DNA of 64,000 nt from Pseudomonadota bacterium (GTDB lineage: Bacteria > Pseudomonadota > Alphaproteobacteria > Rickettsiales > UBA6187). Positions 27,946 to 37,833 of the stretch are shown in pieces. The stretch covers positions 219,159 through 283,158 of the forward strand of contig JAQCEY010000003.1 in the NCBI GenBank assembly GCA_027620075.1, read 5' to 3'. Position 1 is the stretch's first letter, and every line of letters begins with the position of its first letter. Under the pieces are notes generated by a model. That model worked only from the letters and a program-made list of their open reading frames with translations. It was not told the origin of the DNA and did not search any database. Both the position numbers and the translations under genes were made by a program.

Positions 27946-28272
27946 ATGGCGTTTTCAAACAAAAAATGTGTTCCTTGTGAAGGGGGAGTCAAGCCGTTAT
28001 CTCAAAATGAAGTAAAGAAGCTTTTAAGTGAAATCGAAGGCTGGCAGACAAATGCCGAATTTAATTCGATTCTAAAAGATATCAAATTCAGGAATTTTGA
28101 ACAGGCATTGGAATTTGTCAATAAAGTAGGAAAAATAGCGGAAGAACAAAACCATCACCCCGATATTAAAATGGGCTGGGGATATTGTAGTATAACCTTG
28201 CAAACCCACTCCATAGGCGGTCTGCATGAAAATGACTTTATTGTTGCAGCTAAAATAAACGAGATAAAATAG
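27946..28272 (+). CDS. phhB: 4a-hydroxytetrahydrobiopterin dehydratase
   Basis: 108 residues, whole family length. It dehydrates 4a-hydroxytetrahydrobiopterin to recycle the pterin used by aromatic amino-acid hydroxylases. Motifs: LSEIEGWQ, FEQALEFVNKVGKIAEEQNHHPDIKMGWGYCSITLQTHSIGGL, with the active-site His-His-Pro. No hydroxylase gene is near, as in many alphaproteobacteria where the protein may serve molybdopterin or folate-related chemistry. Stop overlaps the next start by one base. Confidence 0.93.
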   Translation: MAFSNKKCVPCEGGVKPLSQNEVKKLLSEIEGWQTNAEFNSILKDIKFRNFEQALEFVNKVGKIAEEQNHHPDIKMGWGYCSITLQTHSIGGLHENDFIVAAKINEIK

Positions 28273-28826
28273 TGGAACTTATTGAGATAAAACCTGAAGA
28301 ATATAATGTTCAAACGGACATAGTATATGCTACCGACAGGAACGTTACCGGCAAAGCTATATATAAGAACGGTTACTGTTTTTTACACACGGATGCGGCG
28401 GCGGCTTTAAAAAAAGCCTCAGAATTTGCAAATAAAATAGGTTATAAAATAAAAATATTCGATGCATTTCGACCCCTTGAAGCCCAATGGGCATTATGGA
28501 ATAAATTTCCCGACCCTGAATTTGTTTCAGATCCACAAAACGGTGTTACCCCTCATTGTAGAGGTATTGCGGTTGATATGACGCTGGTTGATGCTAATTT
28601 AAAAGAGCTTGATATGGGAACGGAATTTGACGCTTTTACTCCGCTGTCACATCACGGAAATCAGGAAGTTAGTATTGAAGCACAAAAAAACAGATACGTT
28701 TTAATGGGAATAATGGCGGTGTCCGGTTGGAAGCATAATCCTAACGAGTGGTGGCACTATCAGCTACCTTTTCATGAGAAATATAAAAAATATACTGATA
28801 TTGAAGCAAAAACTTGTATAATTTAA
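28272..28826 (+). CDS. D-alanyl-D-alanine dipeptidase, VanX/DdpX family
   Basis: 184 residues from a GTG at 28272 that overlaps the phhB stop. A zinc dipeptidase that splits D-Ala-D-Ala. The zinc ligands and base are present: H-C-R-G-I-A-V-D (His to Asp spaced as in VanX) and E-W-W-H. The substrate-side Arg lies in FDAFRPLEAQWAL. No signal peptide, so cytoplasmic. No vanHA genes are near; a role in peptidoglycan dipeptide recycling, as for DdpX, is more likely than glycopeptide resistance. Confidence 0.9.
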   Translation: MELIEIKPEEYNVQTDIVYATDRNVTGKAIYKNGYCFLHTDAAAALKKASEFANKIGYKIKIFDAFRPLEAQWALWNKFPDPEFVSDPQNGVTPHCRGIAVDMTLVDANLKELDMGTEFDAFTPLSHHGNQEVSIEAQKNRYVLMGIMAVSGWKHNPNEWWHYQLPFHEKYKKYTDIEAKTCII

Positions 28827-29004
28827 TAATATGTTAATAAAGTTTGTTTATTGTGTTTATTGTGGGTATTATATAGTTTCTTAGCATAAAGATTTAAAGC
28901 CCGCTTTAAAAAGGTAAATCTGTTTTTATTGCTAGAGCGAAATAAATATTGTAACATAAGGGTGTTTTAATAACTCACATTTATATTAAGAAAGGTAAAT
29001 CTTA

Positions 29005-29775
29005 ATGTTTTTTAAAAAAAAGAAACAAGACGAATCAATCGCAGCGAGTAAAAACTGGTATGAGGACAGATATCAAACTGTTGTTGTACAAAGAAACTTT
29101 CTGGTCATTTTAATATTGATATCAACTGTCGGGATTATTATATCTACCCTCGGTATCATTGAGGTTACCTCAAGCAAGAAAATAGAACCTTTTGTTATCG
29201 AGATTGAGGAAAAAACCGGTATAACTAACGTTATAAGACCTTTCCTGCGTGAAAGAATCGGTCAGGAAGAGGCTCTGAAGCGTTACTTCCTATTCCAATA
29301 TGTGCAGGCACGAGAAGGTTATAACCCATCCACATATAAAGATGATTACTATAAAAAGGTAAGGCTTTTATCGAACCAAGCGTCTTATACCTCTTTCAGG
29401 GAAAATTTGAGATCCGGAGAGATAGACGATATACAATCATCGATACGGTCGCGTGGCTCAAGAAGGGATATTGAAGTATTATCAATCAATGACAGGTCGA
29501 ATTTGAATCTCCAAAAAGGTAAAGATAAAAACGTGGTTATGACTTATCTTGTTAATTTTAAGGCAACAACCACAGTATCAAGGGGCAAGACCTTAACGAG
29601 AAGATATAGTGCAATAATAGATTTTCAATTTGAGGATCTTGAAAATACATTAGCGGAACTAAGTATCAATCCGTTAGGATTTCAGGTAACAAGATATGCC
29701 GTAAACCCTGATACTTATTATGAGACCGAGGATGTTTTGAGTACTGTTCCGAGTGAATCTGCGGTCGGTCAATAA
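29005..29775 (+). CDS. virB8: Type IV secretion inner-membrane protein VirB8
   Basis: 256 residues. A short cytoplasmic N-terminus, one membrane helix (about residues 31-52, LVILILISTVGIIISTLGII), then a periplasmic NTF2-like domain including VQAREGYNP, LSNQASYTSFRENL and the conserved end LSINPLGFQVTRYAVNPD. It assembles the inner-membrane platform. AAGAAAGG precedes the ATG. First gene of a virB8-virB9-virB10 operon; the ATPase genes virB11-virD4 are about 8 kb upstream. Confidence 0.94.
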   Translation: MFFKKKKQDESIAASKNWYEDRYQTVVVQRNFLVILILISTVGIIISTLGIIEVTSSKKIEPFVIEIEEKTGITNVIRPFLRERIGQEEALKRYFLFQYVQAREGYNPSTYKDDYYKKVRLLSNQASYTSFRENLRSGEIDDIQSSIRSRGSRRDIEVLSINDRSNLNLQKGKDKNVVMTYLVNFKATTTVSRGKTLTRRYSAIIDFQFEDLENTLAELSINPLGFQVTRYAVNPDTYYETEDVLSTVPSESAVGQ

Positions 29776-29828
29776 TTAAGAGATGATTTTATAAATTATA
29801 TATAACTTAGCGTGAAGGTGAAAAAAGG

Positions 29829-30593
29829 ATGAAAAATAATATATATAAATTTTTAATCATAGTATGTGCTGTTTTTTACAGTGATTCGGTCGCATACGGT
29901 AAAACACCTATAACTACGGATAGTAGGATAAAAACCTTTGTCTATAATGAGAACGAGGTTTTTCATGTTACGGTGCAGTACGGATACCAGTCTAATATAG
30001 AGTTTGCTAAGAATGAAGAAATAGAAACTATTTCAATAGGTAATAACTATTCTTGGAAAATAACTCCTGTTGATCGCCGCCTGTTCATAAAGGCTATAGA
30101 GGGTGATGCACAGACTAATATGACCGTAATAACCAACAAGAGAACTTATCAGTTCGAGTTACAGTCTAAATATCCCGATGATAATCTTGATGAAGATCTT
30201 GTGTATGTGGTACGCTTTTTCTATCCTTTAGAAGACCTTGATAAACCGAAGGTCGAAATTGTCGATATGAACATGGATATCGGTAAATATACGCCGGAAA
30301 CAGTCGAGGTGTATCAGCCGGTTGTAAAAAAAGAAGAATATAATTTTAATTACACCTTGACGGGACCTGAGGATTTTGCTCCGGTCAAGGTATTTGATGA
30401 CGGTCAAAGTACATATTTACAATTCCGTAACAATAATGCCGTAGTTCCTAAGTTGTTTACGGTTTCAAATGACGGAAAAGAAGAAAGAGCCACCTATTCC
30501 AGAGAGGGAGATTATATCGTAGTAAAGCAGTTAATCGATAGACTGGCGTTAAGGATGAATGACGATGTTGTTTATATTTATAATGAGGGGTAA
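29829..30593 (+). CDS. virB9: Type IV secretion outer-membrane core protein VirB9
   Basis: 254 residues with a signal peptide (ending near SVAYG). It has the N-terminal TrbG/VirB9 domain, with TDSRIKTFVYNENEVFHVTVQYGYQSNIEFA and NMTVITNKRTYQFEL, and the C-terminal domain with NYTLTGPEDFAPVKVFDDGQSTYLQF and VFIYNEG-like end. It forms the outer-membrane ring with VirB7 and VirB10. No virB7 lipoprotein gene is visible next to it. Spacing to virB10 is 3 bases. Confidence 0.94.
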   Translation: MKNNIYKFLIIVCAVFYSDSVAYGKTPITTDSRIKTFVYNENEVFHVTVQYGYQSNIEFAKNEEIETISIGNNYSWKITPVDRRLFIKAIEGDAQTNMTVITNKRTYQFELQSKYPDDNLDEDLVYVVRFFYPLEDLDKPKVEIVDMNMDIGKYTPETVEVYQPVVKKEEYNFNYTLTGPEDFAPVKVFDDGQSTYLQFRNNNAVVPKLFTVSNDGKEERATYSREGDYIVVKQLIDRLALRMNDDVVYIYNEG

Positions 30594-30596
30594 TAA

Positions 30597-32132
30597 GTGT
30601 TAGTAGGTAACAACAATAATAATATACCTGACGATGATGATTATGATTCTAATTCTAATATCGGCAAGGGTGATTATGAAGAGCAAATCAATACGGTAAA
30701 TGTTGATAACCTAGATGATGATATTGAAGTTCAGGAGGAGGCTTCTGCACTAGCATCAACTCCCGGCAAGAACATATTATTACTTGGTGTCGTATTAATA
30801 GGTAGTTTATATCTTGTATATAATCTTGTATTTAAACAAACCGATGAAGAGATAAAAGCGAAAAAAATACAGGAAGACATAAAATCACAACCCGTTAAAA
30901 ATGCAGTCAAACCAACGCAGGATTCCGACGGCATTCAGTTGAACGTAGGTGTTGCACAAGCACCTGAACTCCCCAATTTTGAAGATGAAATATCTCTGGT
31001 AGATGATAGCAAAATGAACATGCCTAAAGGTGATGGCTTTAGTGACGAAGATAGTGATAAAAACATTTTCGAACAGTGGCCTACCTTCAATCAGAATCAG
31101 ACTAATGATCAAGAGTTTGATCCTGAAGGGTGGAAGGAAATTACCGTACAAACAGAACGACCGACAGGTGCCGGCGGTATATTACCTCCTACCATGGAAG
31201 TAAAGGCATCAGTCCCTGCCGTACCTGTTGTAGCTCCGGCTACTACATCGATTACTTCAAGAGTTGCAAGGACACCTGTGCAGGTCAACGTAGGAGGTCC
31301 TACTCCTGAAGAGATTGCTGCAAAAGAATCAGCTAAAAGACGTCAGCCGATGTTGACGATAGGCGGTGGAGGAGGAGGCGGAGCCGGAAACGCAAGTACA
31401 CGGCAAAAAGAACTGGATGAACTGTTAAACGGTGATTTTGAAATGCAGCTAACTTCTGCCGATAAAACCAAGGCGGCACTGATCGGTAATACCGATAATA
31501 TGATAGCTCAGGGAAAAATGATTGATGCTGTTTTGGAAACGGCTATTAACACTGACCTTGAAGGTATGATAAGAGCTATAATAAGTAGAGATACTTATGC
31601 CGAATCCGGTAGAAATATATTAATTCCTAAAGGATCAAGGCTTATAGGTAATTATACCGTTCCCGATGAGGGAGCCGGAAGGGTTGTAATTGAGTGGACA
31701 AGGGTTATAAGACCGGACGGTATTGATATAATGATAGATTCACCGGGAACAGATAAAATGGGAAGGGCAGGTATTCCGGGGTTTGTTGACTACAAATATT
31801 TTGATATAATCACTAATGCTCTATTATTGAGTACTTTATCAATAGGAACTTCACTGTTAGTTGATGATATTAACGAATCGCAACAGCAGACCTCAACTTC
31901 AACTACAAACACCGATGGAAGTACCACTACTTCTAATACGGGAACAACGACAGATGCTGCGGTACTTTCGTCTGTTAGTGATATTAGCGATATTGCCGAT
32001 AGTATAGCCGAGGGATTGTTAAATGACAAACCTACCGTAATAATTCAGCAGGGGGTCAGAATAAAAGTGTTTGTTAACCGTGACTTACATTTCCCTAACT
32101 CCGCTGCAAATAACATTACATTTGTACAATAA
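30597..32132 (+). CDS. virB10: Type IV secretion channel protein VirB10
   Basis: 511 residues from a GTG with GAGGGG 7 bases upstream. An acidic cytoplasmic N-terminus, one membrane helix (about 58-75, ILLLGVVLIGSLYLVYNLVF), a Pro- and Gly-rich periplasmic linker with a poly-Gly run near residue 257, then the TrbI/VirB10 beta-barrel: IPKGSRLIGNYTVPDEGAGRVVIEWTRV and DYKYFDIITNALLLSTLSIG. A low-complexity Thr/Ser insert lies near residues 440-462, the antenna-helix region. Ends with IQQGVRIKVFVNRDLHFP, a typical C-terminus. Confidence 0.94.
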   Translation: MLVGNNNNNIPDDDDYDSNSNIGKGDYEEQINTVNVDNLDDDIEVQEEASALASTPGKNILLLGVVLIGSLYLVYNLVFKQTDEEIKAKKIQEDIKSQPVKNAVKPTQDSDGIQLNVGVAQAPELPNFEDEISLVDDSKMNMPKGDGFSDEDSDKNIFEQWPTFNQNQTNDQEFDPEGWKEITVQTERPTGAGGILPPTMEVKASVPAVPVVAPATTSITSRVARTPVQVNVGGPTPEEIAAKESAKRRQPMLTIGGGGGGGAGNASTRQKELDELLNGDFEMQLTSADKTKAALIGNTDNMIAQGKMIDAVLETAINTDLEGMIRAIISRDTYAESGRNILIPKGSRLIGNYTVPDEGAGRVVIEWTRVIRPDGIDIMIDSPGTDKMGRAGIPGFVDYKYFDIITNALLLSTLSIGTSLLVDDINESQQQTSTSTTNTDGSTTTSNTGTTTDAAVLSSVSDISDIADSIAEGLLNDKPTVIIQQGVRIKVFVNRDLHFPNSAANNITFVQ

Positions 32133-32192
32133 CAATATTAATGTAATATAGGGTCGCTATAGTATTTAACCTTTTAAATAAGGCATTTGTTT

Positions 32193-34298
32193 ATGCGACC
32201 GAACATATTGTTCCCGTTATTTGCAGATGTTTCCAATCTAGCCGGTATCGGTAGTAAAACAAGGAGCATCTTCAAGCGTATCATCGGCGATAAGGTAATC
32301 GACATATTGTACCACTACCCCAAAAGTGCCGTAGACAGGAGATATATGCCTTCGGTCGGGGACATGAAAGAAGGAGATGTGGTAACGGTAGTAATAAAAG
32401 TTGATGACCATATTCCTCCGGCAAGAGCATATGATAAAAGTTCTCCTTATAAAGTACGCTGCTATAATGAAACCGGTTTTGTAACTTTGCTATTCTTTAA
32501 TGCATATCCGAACTATCTTAAGAAACTCCTACCTGTAGGGCAGACAAGGGTTATAAGCGGTAAGATTGATAAATTCGCAGGTGAAATACAGATAGCTCAC
32601 CCCGAATATATAGCCCCTGTAAGCGATATAGATAAAATCAGGATTGTTGAGCCTGTCTACCAGCTATCTTCCGGTATAGGCAGAAAAACCCTCATGAAGG
32701 CTATGCACGATGCTTTAAAACGAGTAATCCCGTTGCCCGAATGGATAAGTGCAGACTATTTACAACGCAATAAATGGGATAGCTGGGCAAATTGTATAAT
32801 TAACATGCATAAACCCACCGAACCTGAAGATATACTGCCCGATTCAAAAATAATGTGCAGGCTGGCATATGATGAATTACTGGCAAACCAACTGGCACTG
32901 GCTATCGTCAGAAAATATGTAAATAAAACCGGTGGCGTTTCAATGCGGGGTGACGGTAGTTTAAGAAAGCAATTATCCGATAGCCTGCCTTTTGAACTGA
33001 CGGCAGGGCAGATTCAGGTAATCAAAGAGATAAATGACGATCAGGAGTCAGACAGCCGTATGATGAGGCTATTGCAGGGCGATGTGGGTAGCGGAAAAAC
33101 TGTTGTGGCATTAATGGCGGCGTTAAATGCAGTAGAGGCAGGAAAGCAGGTGGCCGTTATGGCTCCTACCGAAATACTGGCATTGCAGCATATGAAGTGG
33201 ATAACACAGGTTACCGAGGGTATTAATTGTAATGTCCGTCTGCTAATCGGTAAAACAAAAGGGAAAAAACGTGAGGAAATAATTAACGACCTAAAAGGCG
33301 GAAAGATAGATATAATTATCGGTACGCATGCATTATTCCAAGATGCGGTGGGATTTAAAGATTTAGGGCTGATTATTATAGATGAACAGCACAGATTCGG
33401 TGTAGCACAGCGTATGTCATTAGCCGCAAAGGGGCAAAATGTTGATGTGTTGTTAATGACCGCAACTCCTATTCCAAGAACTCTTACCATGACATTATAT
33501 GGCGATATGGAGTGTTCAAGGCTTACAGATAAACCTAAAGGGCGGAAAATGATAGATACACGCATAGTTCCGGCTGCAAAAATAGATAATATAGTTGAGA
33601 GGCTTTGGAGTGTAATAGACAGAGGTGAAAAAATATATTGGATATGCCCCCTTATAGAAGAATCGGAAATGACGGGGCTGGCTAATGTAGAAGAGCGGTT
33701 TAAAGCACTAAGCAAGATATTTAAAGGTATGGTAGGCATGGTACATGGACGTATGGACGCACAAGAGCGTGAAAAAACCATGACGGACTTTAAAGAGGGT
33801 GACATAGACATACTGGTAGCAACCACCGTAGTGGAAGTGGGGGTGGACGTACCCGATGCTACCGTAATAATCATTGAACATGCCGAAAGGTTCGGGCTGT
33901 CACAATTACATCAGCTAAGAGGCAGGGTGGGGCGAAATGATAAGCAGTCTAGTTGCGTGTTACTATATCACGATTTGGGAGATATATCGGTCAAACGTCT
34001 AAAAATAATGCGGGAAAGTAATGACGGTTTCTATTTATCCGAAGAAGACCTGAAAATAAGAGGCGGAGGCGATGTTCTGGGAACAAAGCAGTCAGGATTG
34101 CCGGAGTTCAAAGTCGCAGACCTCTACACCCATATGGATTTACTAAGAGATGCCAATAAAGATGCCGCATATATAATGGAAACAGACCCTAAATTACAGT
34201 CTGAAAGAGGCAAGTCATTGGGAATGCTGCTTTATCTATTCGGTTTTGAAAAACAAGTTTCTTACATTGAAAAAACTAAAGAAACTACATTTGCTTAA
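32193..34298 (+). CDS. recG: ATP-dependent DNA helicase RecG
   Basis: About 701 residues from ATG 32193 (MRPNILFPLF). A TTG at 32187 is also in frame, but the ATG has the better-spaced AAGG. It remodels stalled replication forks and branched DNA. It has the N-terminal wedge domain (VKIDDHIPP-like OB fold), helicase motif I LLQGDVGSGKTVVAL (about 290), motif II DEQH (IIDEQHRFGVAQR), motif III TATPIPRT, and motif VI QLRGRVGR with the C-terminal TRG region. Length is as expected. Confidence 0.96.
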   Translation: MRPNILFPLFADVSNLAGIGSKTRSIFKRIIGDKVIDILYHYPKSAVDRRYMPSVGDMKEGDVVTVVIKVDDHIPPARAYDKSSPYKVRCYNETGFVTLLFFNAYPNYLKKLLPVGQTRVISGKIDKFAGEIQIAHPEYIAPVSDIDKIRIVEPVYQLSSGIGRKTLMKAMHDALKRVIPLPEWISADYLQRNKWDSWANCIINMHKPTEPEDILPDSKIMCRLAYDELLANQLALAIVRKYVNKTGGVSMRGDGSLRKQLSDSLPFELTAGQIQVIKEINDDQESDSRMMRLLQGDVGSGKTVVALMAALNAVEAGKQVAVMAPTEILALQHMKWITQVTEGINCNVRLLIGKTKGKKREEIINDLKGGKIDIIIGTHALFQDAVGFKDLGLIIIDEQHRFGVAQRMSLAAKGQNVDVLLMTATPIPRTLTMTLYGDMECSRLTDKPKGRKMIDTRIVPAAKIDNIVERLWSVIDRGEKIYWICPLIEESEMTGLANVEERFKALSKIFKGMVGMVHGRMDAQEREKTMTDFKEGDIDILVATTVVEVGVDVPDATVIIIEHAERFGLSQLHQLRGRVGRNDKQSSCVLLYHDLGDISVKRLKIMRESNDGFYLSEEDLKIRGGGDVLGTKQSGLPEFKVADLYTHMDLLRDANKDAAYIMETDPKLQSERGKSLGMLLYLFGFEKQVSYIEKTKETTFA

Positions 34299-34400
34299 AT
34301 TGTACTTTTTATTAAACATTTTGTTTTAAATGTGATACAATTGTGTATGTTTAGAACGTTTTGTTCTGAAATATCTGACCATATTAAAAAAGGTTAGTAC

Positions 34401-37400
34401 ATGATGTTTAGATTAAAATTCGGTTCAAGCAGAGGTTTTAGTTTCACTGAGATGTCTGTGGTTTTAGCGTCGGTTTCTGCAATAGTAGTAATGGCTTTGG
34501 GTGGTTCTGCGGTTCTGAATAAGACAAAAAATAATAATGTACTTTCCCAAATATCTAAATTTTCTACAGCCGTTGAAAAATTTGAGAAAGAATATAAAGC
34601 CCTTCCGGGAGATATAGCAGATGTTAGCTCATTGCCGAACGCAAATCCCGGCAACGGTAACGGTGTTATTGATACCGAGGCTGAGGCAATCGGGTTTTGG
34701 CATCATTTGTCGGTTGCAGGGCTTCTTCAGGGGAGATATGACGGTAGCTCGACTTATACACCGGGCAAAGGTGTCCCTTCCGCAGATATTGAAGGTGGGG
34801 GATATAAAGTAAGGCTGACCGGCACGATTACTTCGGGTAATATTTCCGAACAGGCAATAGCAATTGAGCTTGCAGGTTATAATCATTTAGATAGTAATAA
34901 TACGCTTGCCATAATAACCGCCGAGGATGCAAAGTCCATAGATGAAAAGCTCGATGACGGAAACCCTCGTAAAGGAATAGTACTTGCTGAGGGCGACGGT
35001 ACGGATTGTATTAATTCCGACGGAAAATATAATGTTTCTATGAAAACGGCTTCATGCCGTTTAATTTTTATTATAAGAGGTAGTAAGAATATAGATATGG
35101 AACCTGTAACGGGTAGTTGTAACGCACTTGGACTTACAAGGCAGAAAAGCGATCCTTCACAAACATGTCCTGACGGATATGAGGGTTCGATAATAGAAAC
35201 TTGCCGTGTAAGTGAGGATAATGTCGGTAGCTGGGAAGTTATGGATAGAAAATGCGAAGAAGTAAAATGTAGTGATGGAGGTTTATTCGGAGATACAAGA
35301 CGCTTGAGCTGTATAAATAATATGGTCGGAGCGGGAATTCTGCAAAGATGTAATGAGAGCGGTGTATGGGAGATAGAAAACGAAGATTGCTCGGTAAAGG
35401 ATAGTAGTCCGTGCAAAAATAACGGTGAAGTTAGAAAGACACAGGCGTGCGGTCTCGGTCAGGAAGGATATTTACTTCAAACCTGTACGGACAACAAGTG
35501 GGTTAACACTGACGATTCATGCTCACCTACCCAATGTGATTTTAAAGATATAGGTGTATCGGGCAATTCGGGATTAAGTTGTGGAGCGGATTATATAGGA
35601 GCGGTAAAAGAAGTTTGTACTATTTCAGGTAGTTGGGAAGTAACTTCGGTAGGTTCGACATGTGTTCCCGACTATAGCGGTTCATGTACTGTCGGTGATA
35701 CTAAAGATATAGGCTGTCCGAGAGGCAAGGTCGGAAAGCACACACTGATCTGTATGGACGCACAAGCTCCGGATCCTGATTATTGGACTACATTAATAGA
35801 TACCTGCTCCCCAATTATATGTGACGGAGGTGAATACGTAGGTTCATATAGGGTAAAAGAAGGAGCCTACTGTGATAACGGGGCTAACGGCACGATAACA
35901 GAATATTGTAATGCGAACGGTGTATGGAAGCCGGCTAGTAATAATTGCACAAGCGGTATATGTAATGCTACAAATGATCTGGTCGGAAACGCTTACTGGC
36001 CTGCAACCCCAAAAAACAGTATAGCACATTCAGATAGGTGCAATGAAGGTTATCATGTTATAGGAACGGCTCAGAGAAGATGTAATGCTGATGAAACATG
36101 GGGTGATGTTATCGTACCGTGTGAAAGAATAGTATGTAATGCAGGAAAGGCAGTTAACAGTACCGCCTCTACGGGTGATGATGCTACTTATCCTCAGACA
36201 TTTGCCGGTGAAGATGATATTAAGGGGCAATGTGATACCGCTAACGGCTATGAAGGTAGTCCGGTTGCGGATTGCTCAATTGAAGGCGTATGGGTAAATG
36301 AAAGGCTTTCTTGCAGAAAATTTTGTCCCACAAAAACTATTAATAACGCAACGTACGATAAGACTTTTAGTGGAAAAAACGGTGTTAACGGAAAATGCGA
36401 TACAGGTTACTCGGGTTTTCCGACGATGGATTGTGATTCCGACGGTAACTGGGTAAATCAGATTGGAGCCTGCACACCTGATTACGTACCTGAAACTCAT
36501 TGTCAGGTTGCCGTTATAAATAATGCCAGATATCCTAAGACACCGGTTAGTACAAATAATGTTACAGGTGTTTGTAACGAAGGATATAACGGATCTCCTC
36601 TTATGAATTGTGATAAATCAGGTCAATGGGTGAACGAGAGAAATGCATGCACTCCAAATATTGACTACGACAAAGTTACTATTTCGGATATGGTGATGTG
36701 GTTTGACGCACAAGACGGCAATACGGTTTTCAAAAATACTAATTGTACGGGTAAAGCAAATCCCGGAGGGGACAGGATTGCTTGCTGGAAAGATAAATCA
36801 GGTAATAATTATCATGCCAAACAAAGTGATACGTCGCTTAGACCTTTATATACAAGCAAGTCGCAAGGAAAAAACGGTTATCCGACTGTAAGGTTTAACC
36901 AGAATCTCTTATATTATCCGTATAAAAGTTATACCGCAGGTTTCTCGCTTTTTGTGATGCATAAGGAAAACAAGTATCAATATTCAGGTATTGGTTCGAG
37001 CAAATATATGACGCTTATAGGATCTAACGGCGATGTTGAGGATGACTCGGTATGGCTAACGTTTGATGCTAGTCCGTCCAGATTAATGCTATATAGAGGA
37101 AAAGACAAAACAAGGTATGTGTTCGGTCATCAGTACCGAGTCGGTATACATAATATTTCCGTAGTATCATACGATGCCAATAGAATTTCATACTATAGAA
37201 ACAGTTCTTATAAAGGCGGCGGTACAAACCCTGCTACTAAGAATAAATTAACTCAATGGGGACCCGGAGGCATAGGAGGCTGGAAAGTCGGTTCGGTATT
37301 TACTGAAGTTTATTACGGAGATATCGGTGAGATAGTTCTGTATGATGATAAACTTAATAATAAAGAAAGGAATACCGTAGAAACTTACCTTAGTGATAAA

Positions 37401-37421
37401 TGGGGAATTCCTTTACAATAA
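34401..37421 (+). CDS. Pilin-anchored Cys-rich adhesin with lectin-like C-terminus
   Basis: 1006 residues. The N-terminus is a class III prepilin: leader, then RGFSFTEMSVVLASVSAIVVMALGG. Residues about 30-235 are a pilin head with EFEKEYKALPGDI and FWHHLSVAGLLQGRYDG, a motif shared with the pilin at 45257. Residues about 240-750 hold around ten modules of 45-60 residues, most ending C...GY.G....C...G.W......C, reminiscent of sushi/CCP repeats. From about 755 a LamG/concanavalin-like domain follows (MVMWFDAQDGN, CWKDKSGNNYHA, GDIGEIVLYDDKL). Probably a pilus-tip or minor-pilin adhesin; the target is unknown. Very long for a pilin. Codon use is like the neighbours. Confidence 0.82.
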   Translation: MMFRLKFGSSRGFSFTEMSVVLASVSAIVVMALGGSAVLNKTKNNNVLSQISKFSTAVEKFEKEYKALPGDIADVSSLPNANPGNGNGVIDTEAEAIGFWHHLSVAGLLQGRYDGSSTYTPGKGVPSADIEGGGYKVRLTGTITSGNISEQAIAIELAGYNHLDSNNTLAIITAEDAKSIDEKLDDGNPRKGIVLAEGDGTDCINSDGKYNVSMKTASCRLIFIIRGSKNIDMEPVTGSCNALGLTRQKSDPSQTCPDGYEGSIIETCRVSEDNVGSWEVMDRKCEEVKCSDGGLFGDTRRLSCINNMVGAGILQRCNESGVWEIENEDCSVKDSSPCKNNGEVRKTQACGLGQEGYLLQTCTDNKWVNTDDSCSPTQCDFKDIGVSGNSGLSCGADYIGAVKEVCTISGSWEVTSVGSTCVPDYSGSCTVGDTKDIGCPRGKVGKHTLICMDAQAPDPDYWTTLIDTCSPIICDGGEYVGSYRVKEGAYCDNGANGTITEYCNANGVWKPASNNCTSGICNATNDLVGNAYWPATPKNSIAHSDRCNEGYHVIGTAQRRCNADETWGDVIVPCERIVCNAGKAVNSTASTGDDATYPQTFAGEDDIKGQCDTANGYEGSPVADCSIEGVWVNERLSCRKFCPTKTINNATYDKTFSGKNGVNGKCDTGYSGFPTMDCDSDGNWVNQIGACTPDYVPETHCQVAVINNARYPKTPVSTNNVTGVCNEGYNGSPLMNCDKSGQWVNERNACTPNIDYDKVTISDMVMWFDAQDGNTVFKNTNCTGKANPGGDRIACWKDKSGNNYHAKQSDTSLRPLYTSKSQGKNGYPTVRFNQNLLYYPYKSYTAGFSLFVMHKENKYQYSGIGSSKYMTLIGSNGDVEDDSVWLTFDASPSRLMLYRGKDKTRYVFGHQYRVGIHNISVVSYDANRISYYRNSSYKGGGTNPATKNKLTQWGPGGIGGWKVGSVFTEVYYGDIGEIVLYDDKLNNKERNTVETYLSDKWGIPLQ

Positions 37422-37424
37422 GCG

Positions 37425-37757
37425 TTACTTTCTATAGCTTTCGGTTTCCATTTCACGGATATCCACGGACAACTTGTCACATGAGGCTATAGCTTTACGA
37501 GCGGTATCAAATACGCTGTTGCTAAGCGAAGCTTTCTGACCCGTACTTTTGCCTTCCAGTATTGAAACCGTTATATGGATAAAGCTTTTAGCCCCTTCGG
37601 GTAATACATAGTCGCTATAGCCTATAGCACGAGCCTTTACGGCATCAGGAGAAAACAAGCCGGATTCTGTGACCGCCTTATGCAGTTTTTCGGTTACACT
37701 CGAATCCTTGATATCTTTTTTTAAGTTATCGGAATATTCAATTATTATGTGCGGCAT
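37425..37757 (-). CDS. 5-carboxymethyl-2-hydroxymuconate isomerase-like protein
   Basis: 110 residues. Matches the CHMI family of the tautomerase superfamily: Pro2 after the initiator Met (MPHIIIEYSDNL), which serves as catalytic base in the family, then AVTESGLFSPDAVKARAIGYSDYVLPEGAKSFIHITVSILEGKS. The usual pathway for this enzyme, homoprotocatechuate degradation, is not encoded nearby, so the substrate is open. It ends 4 bases after the adhesin gene, on the opposite strand. Confidence 0.85.
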   Translation of the reverse strand: MPHIIIEYSDNLKKDIKDSSVTEKLHKAVTESGLFSPDAVKARAIGYSDYVLPEGAKSFIHITVSILEGKSTGQKASLSNSVFDTARKAIASCDKLSVDIREMETESYRK

Positions 37758-37833
37758 GTTTTTATTTTAAACTAAATTAATAAGAAGCATATTATATAGA
37801 TAAAAAATATCAAAACGGCAAGAAATATTGTTT

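Noticed and set aside
28272-28826. Vancomycin resistance (vanX)
   Set aside because: No vanH, vanA or vanRS; the cytoplasmic dipeptidase in a Gram-negative fits recycling.
33041-33874. 277-residue minus-strand frame inside recG
   Set aside because: Antisense shadow of recG; Ser/Ile-rich translation typical of a complementary frame.
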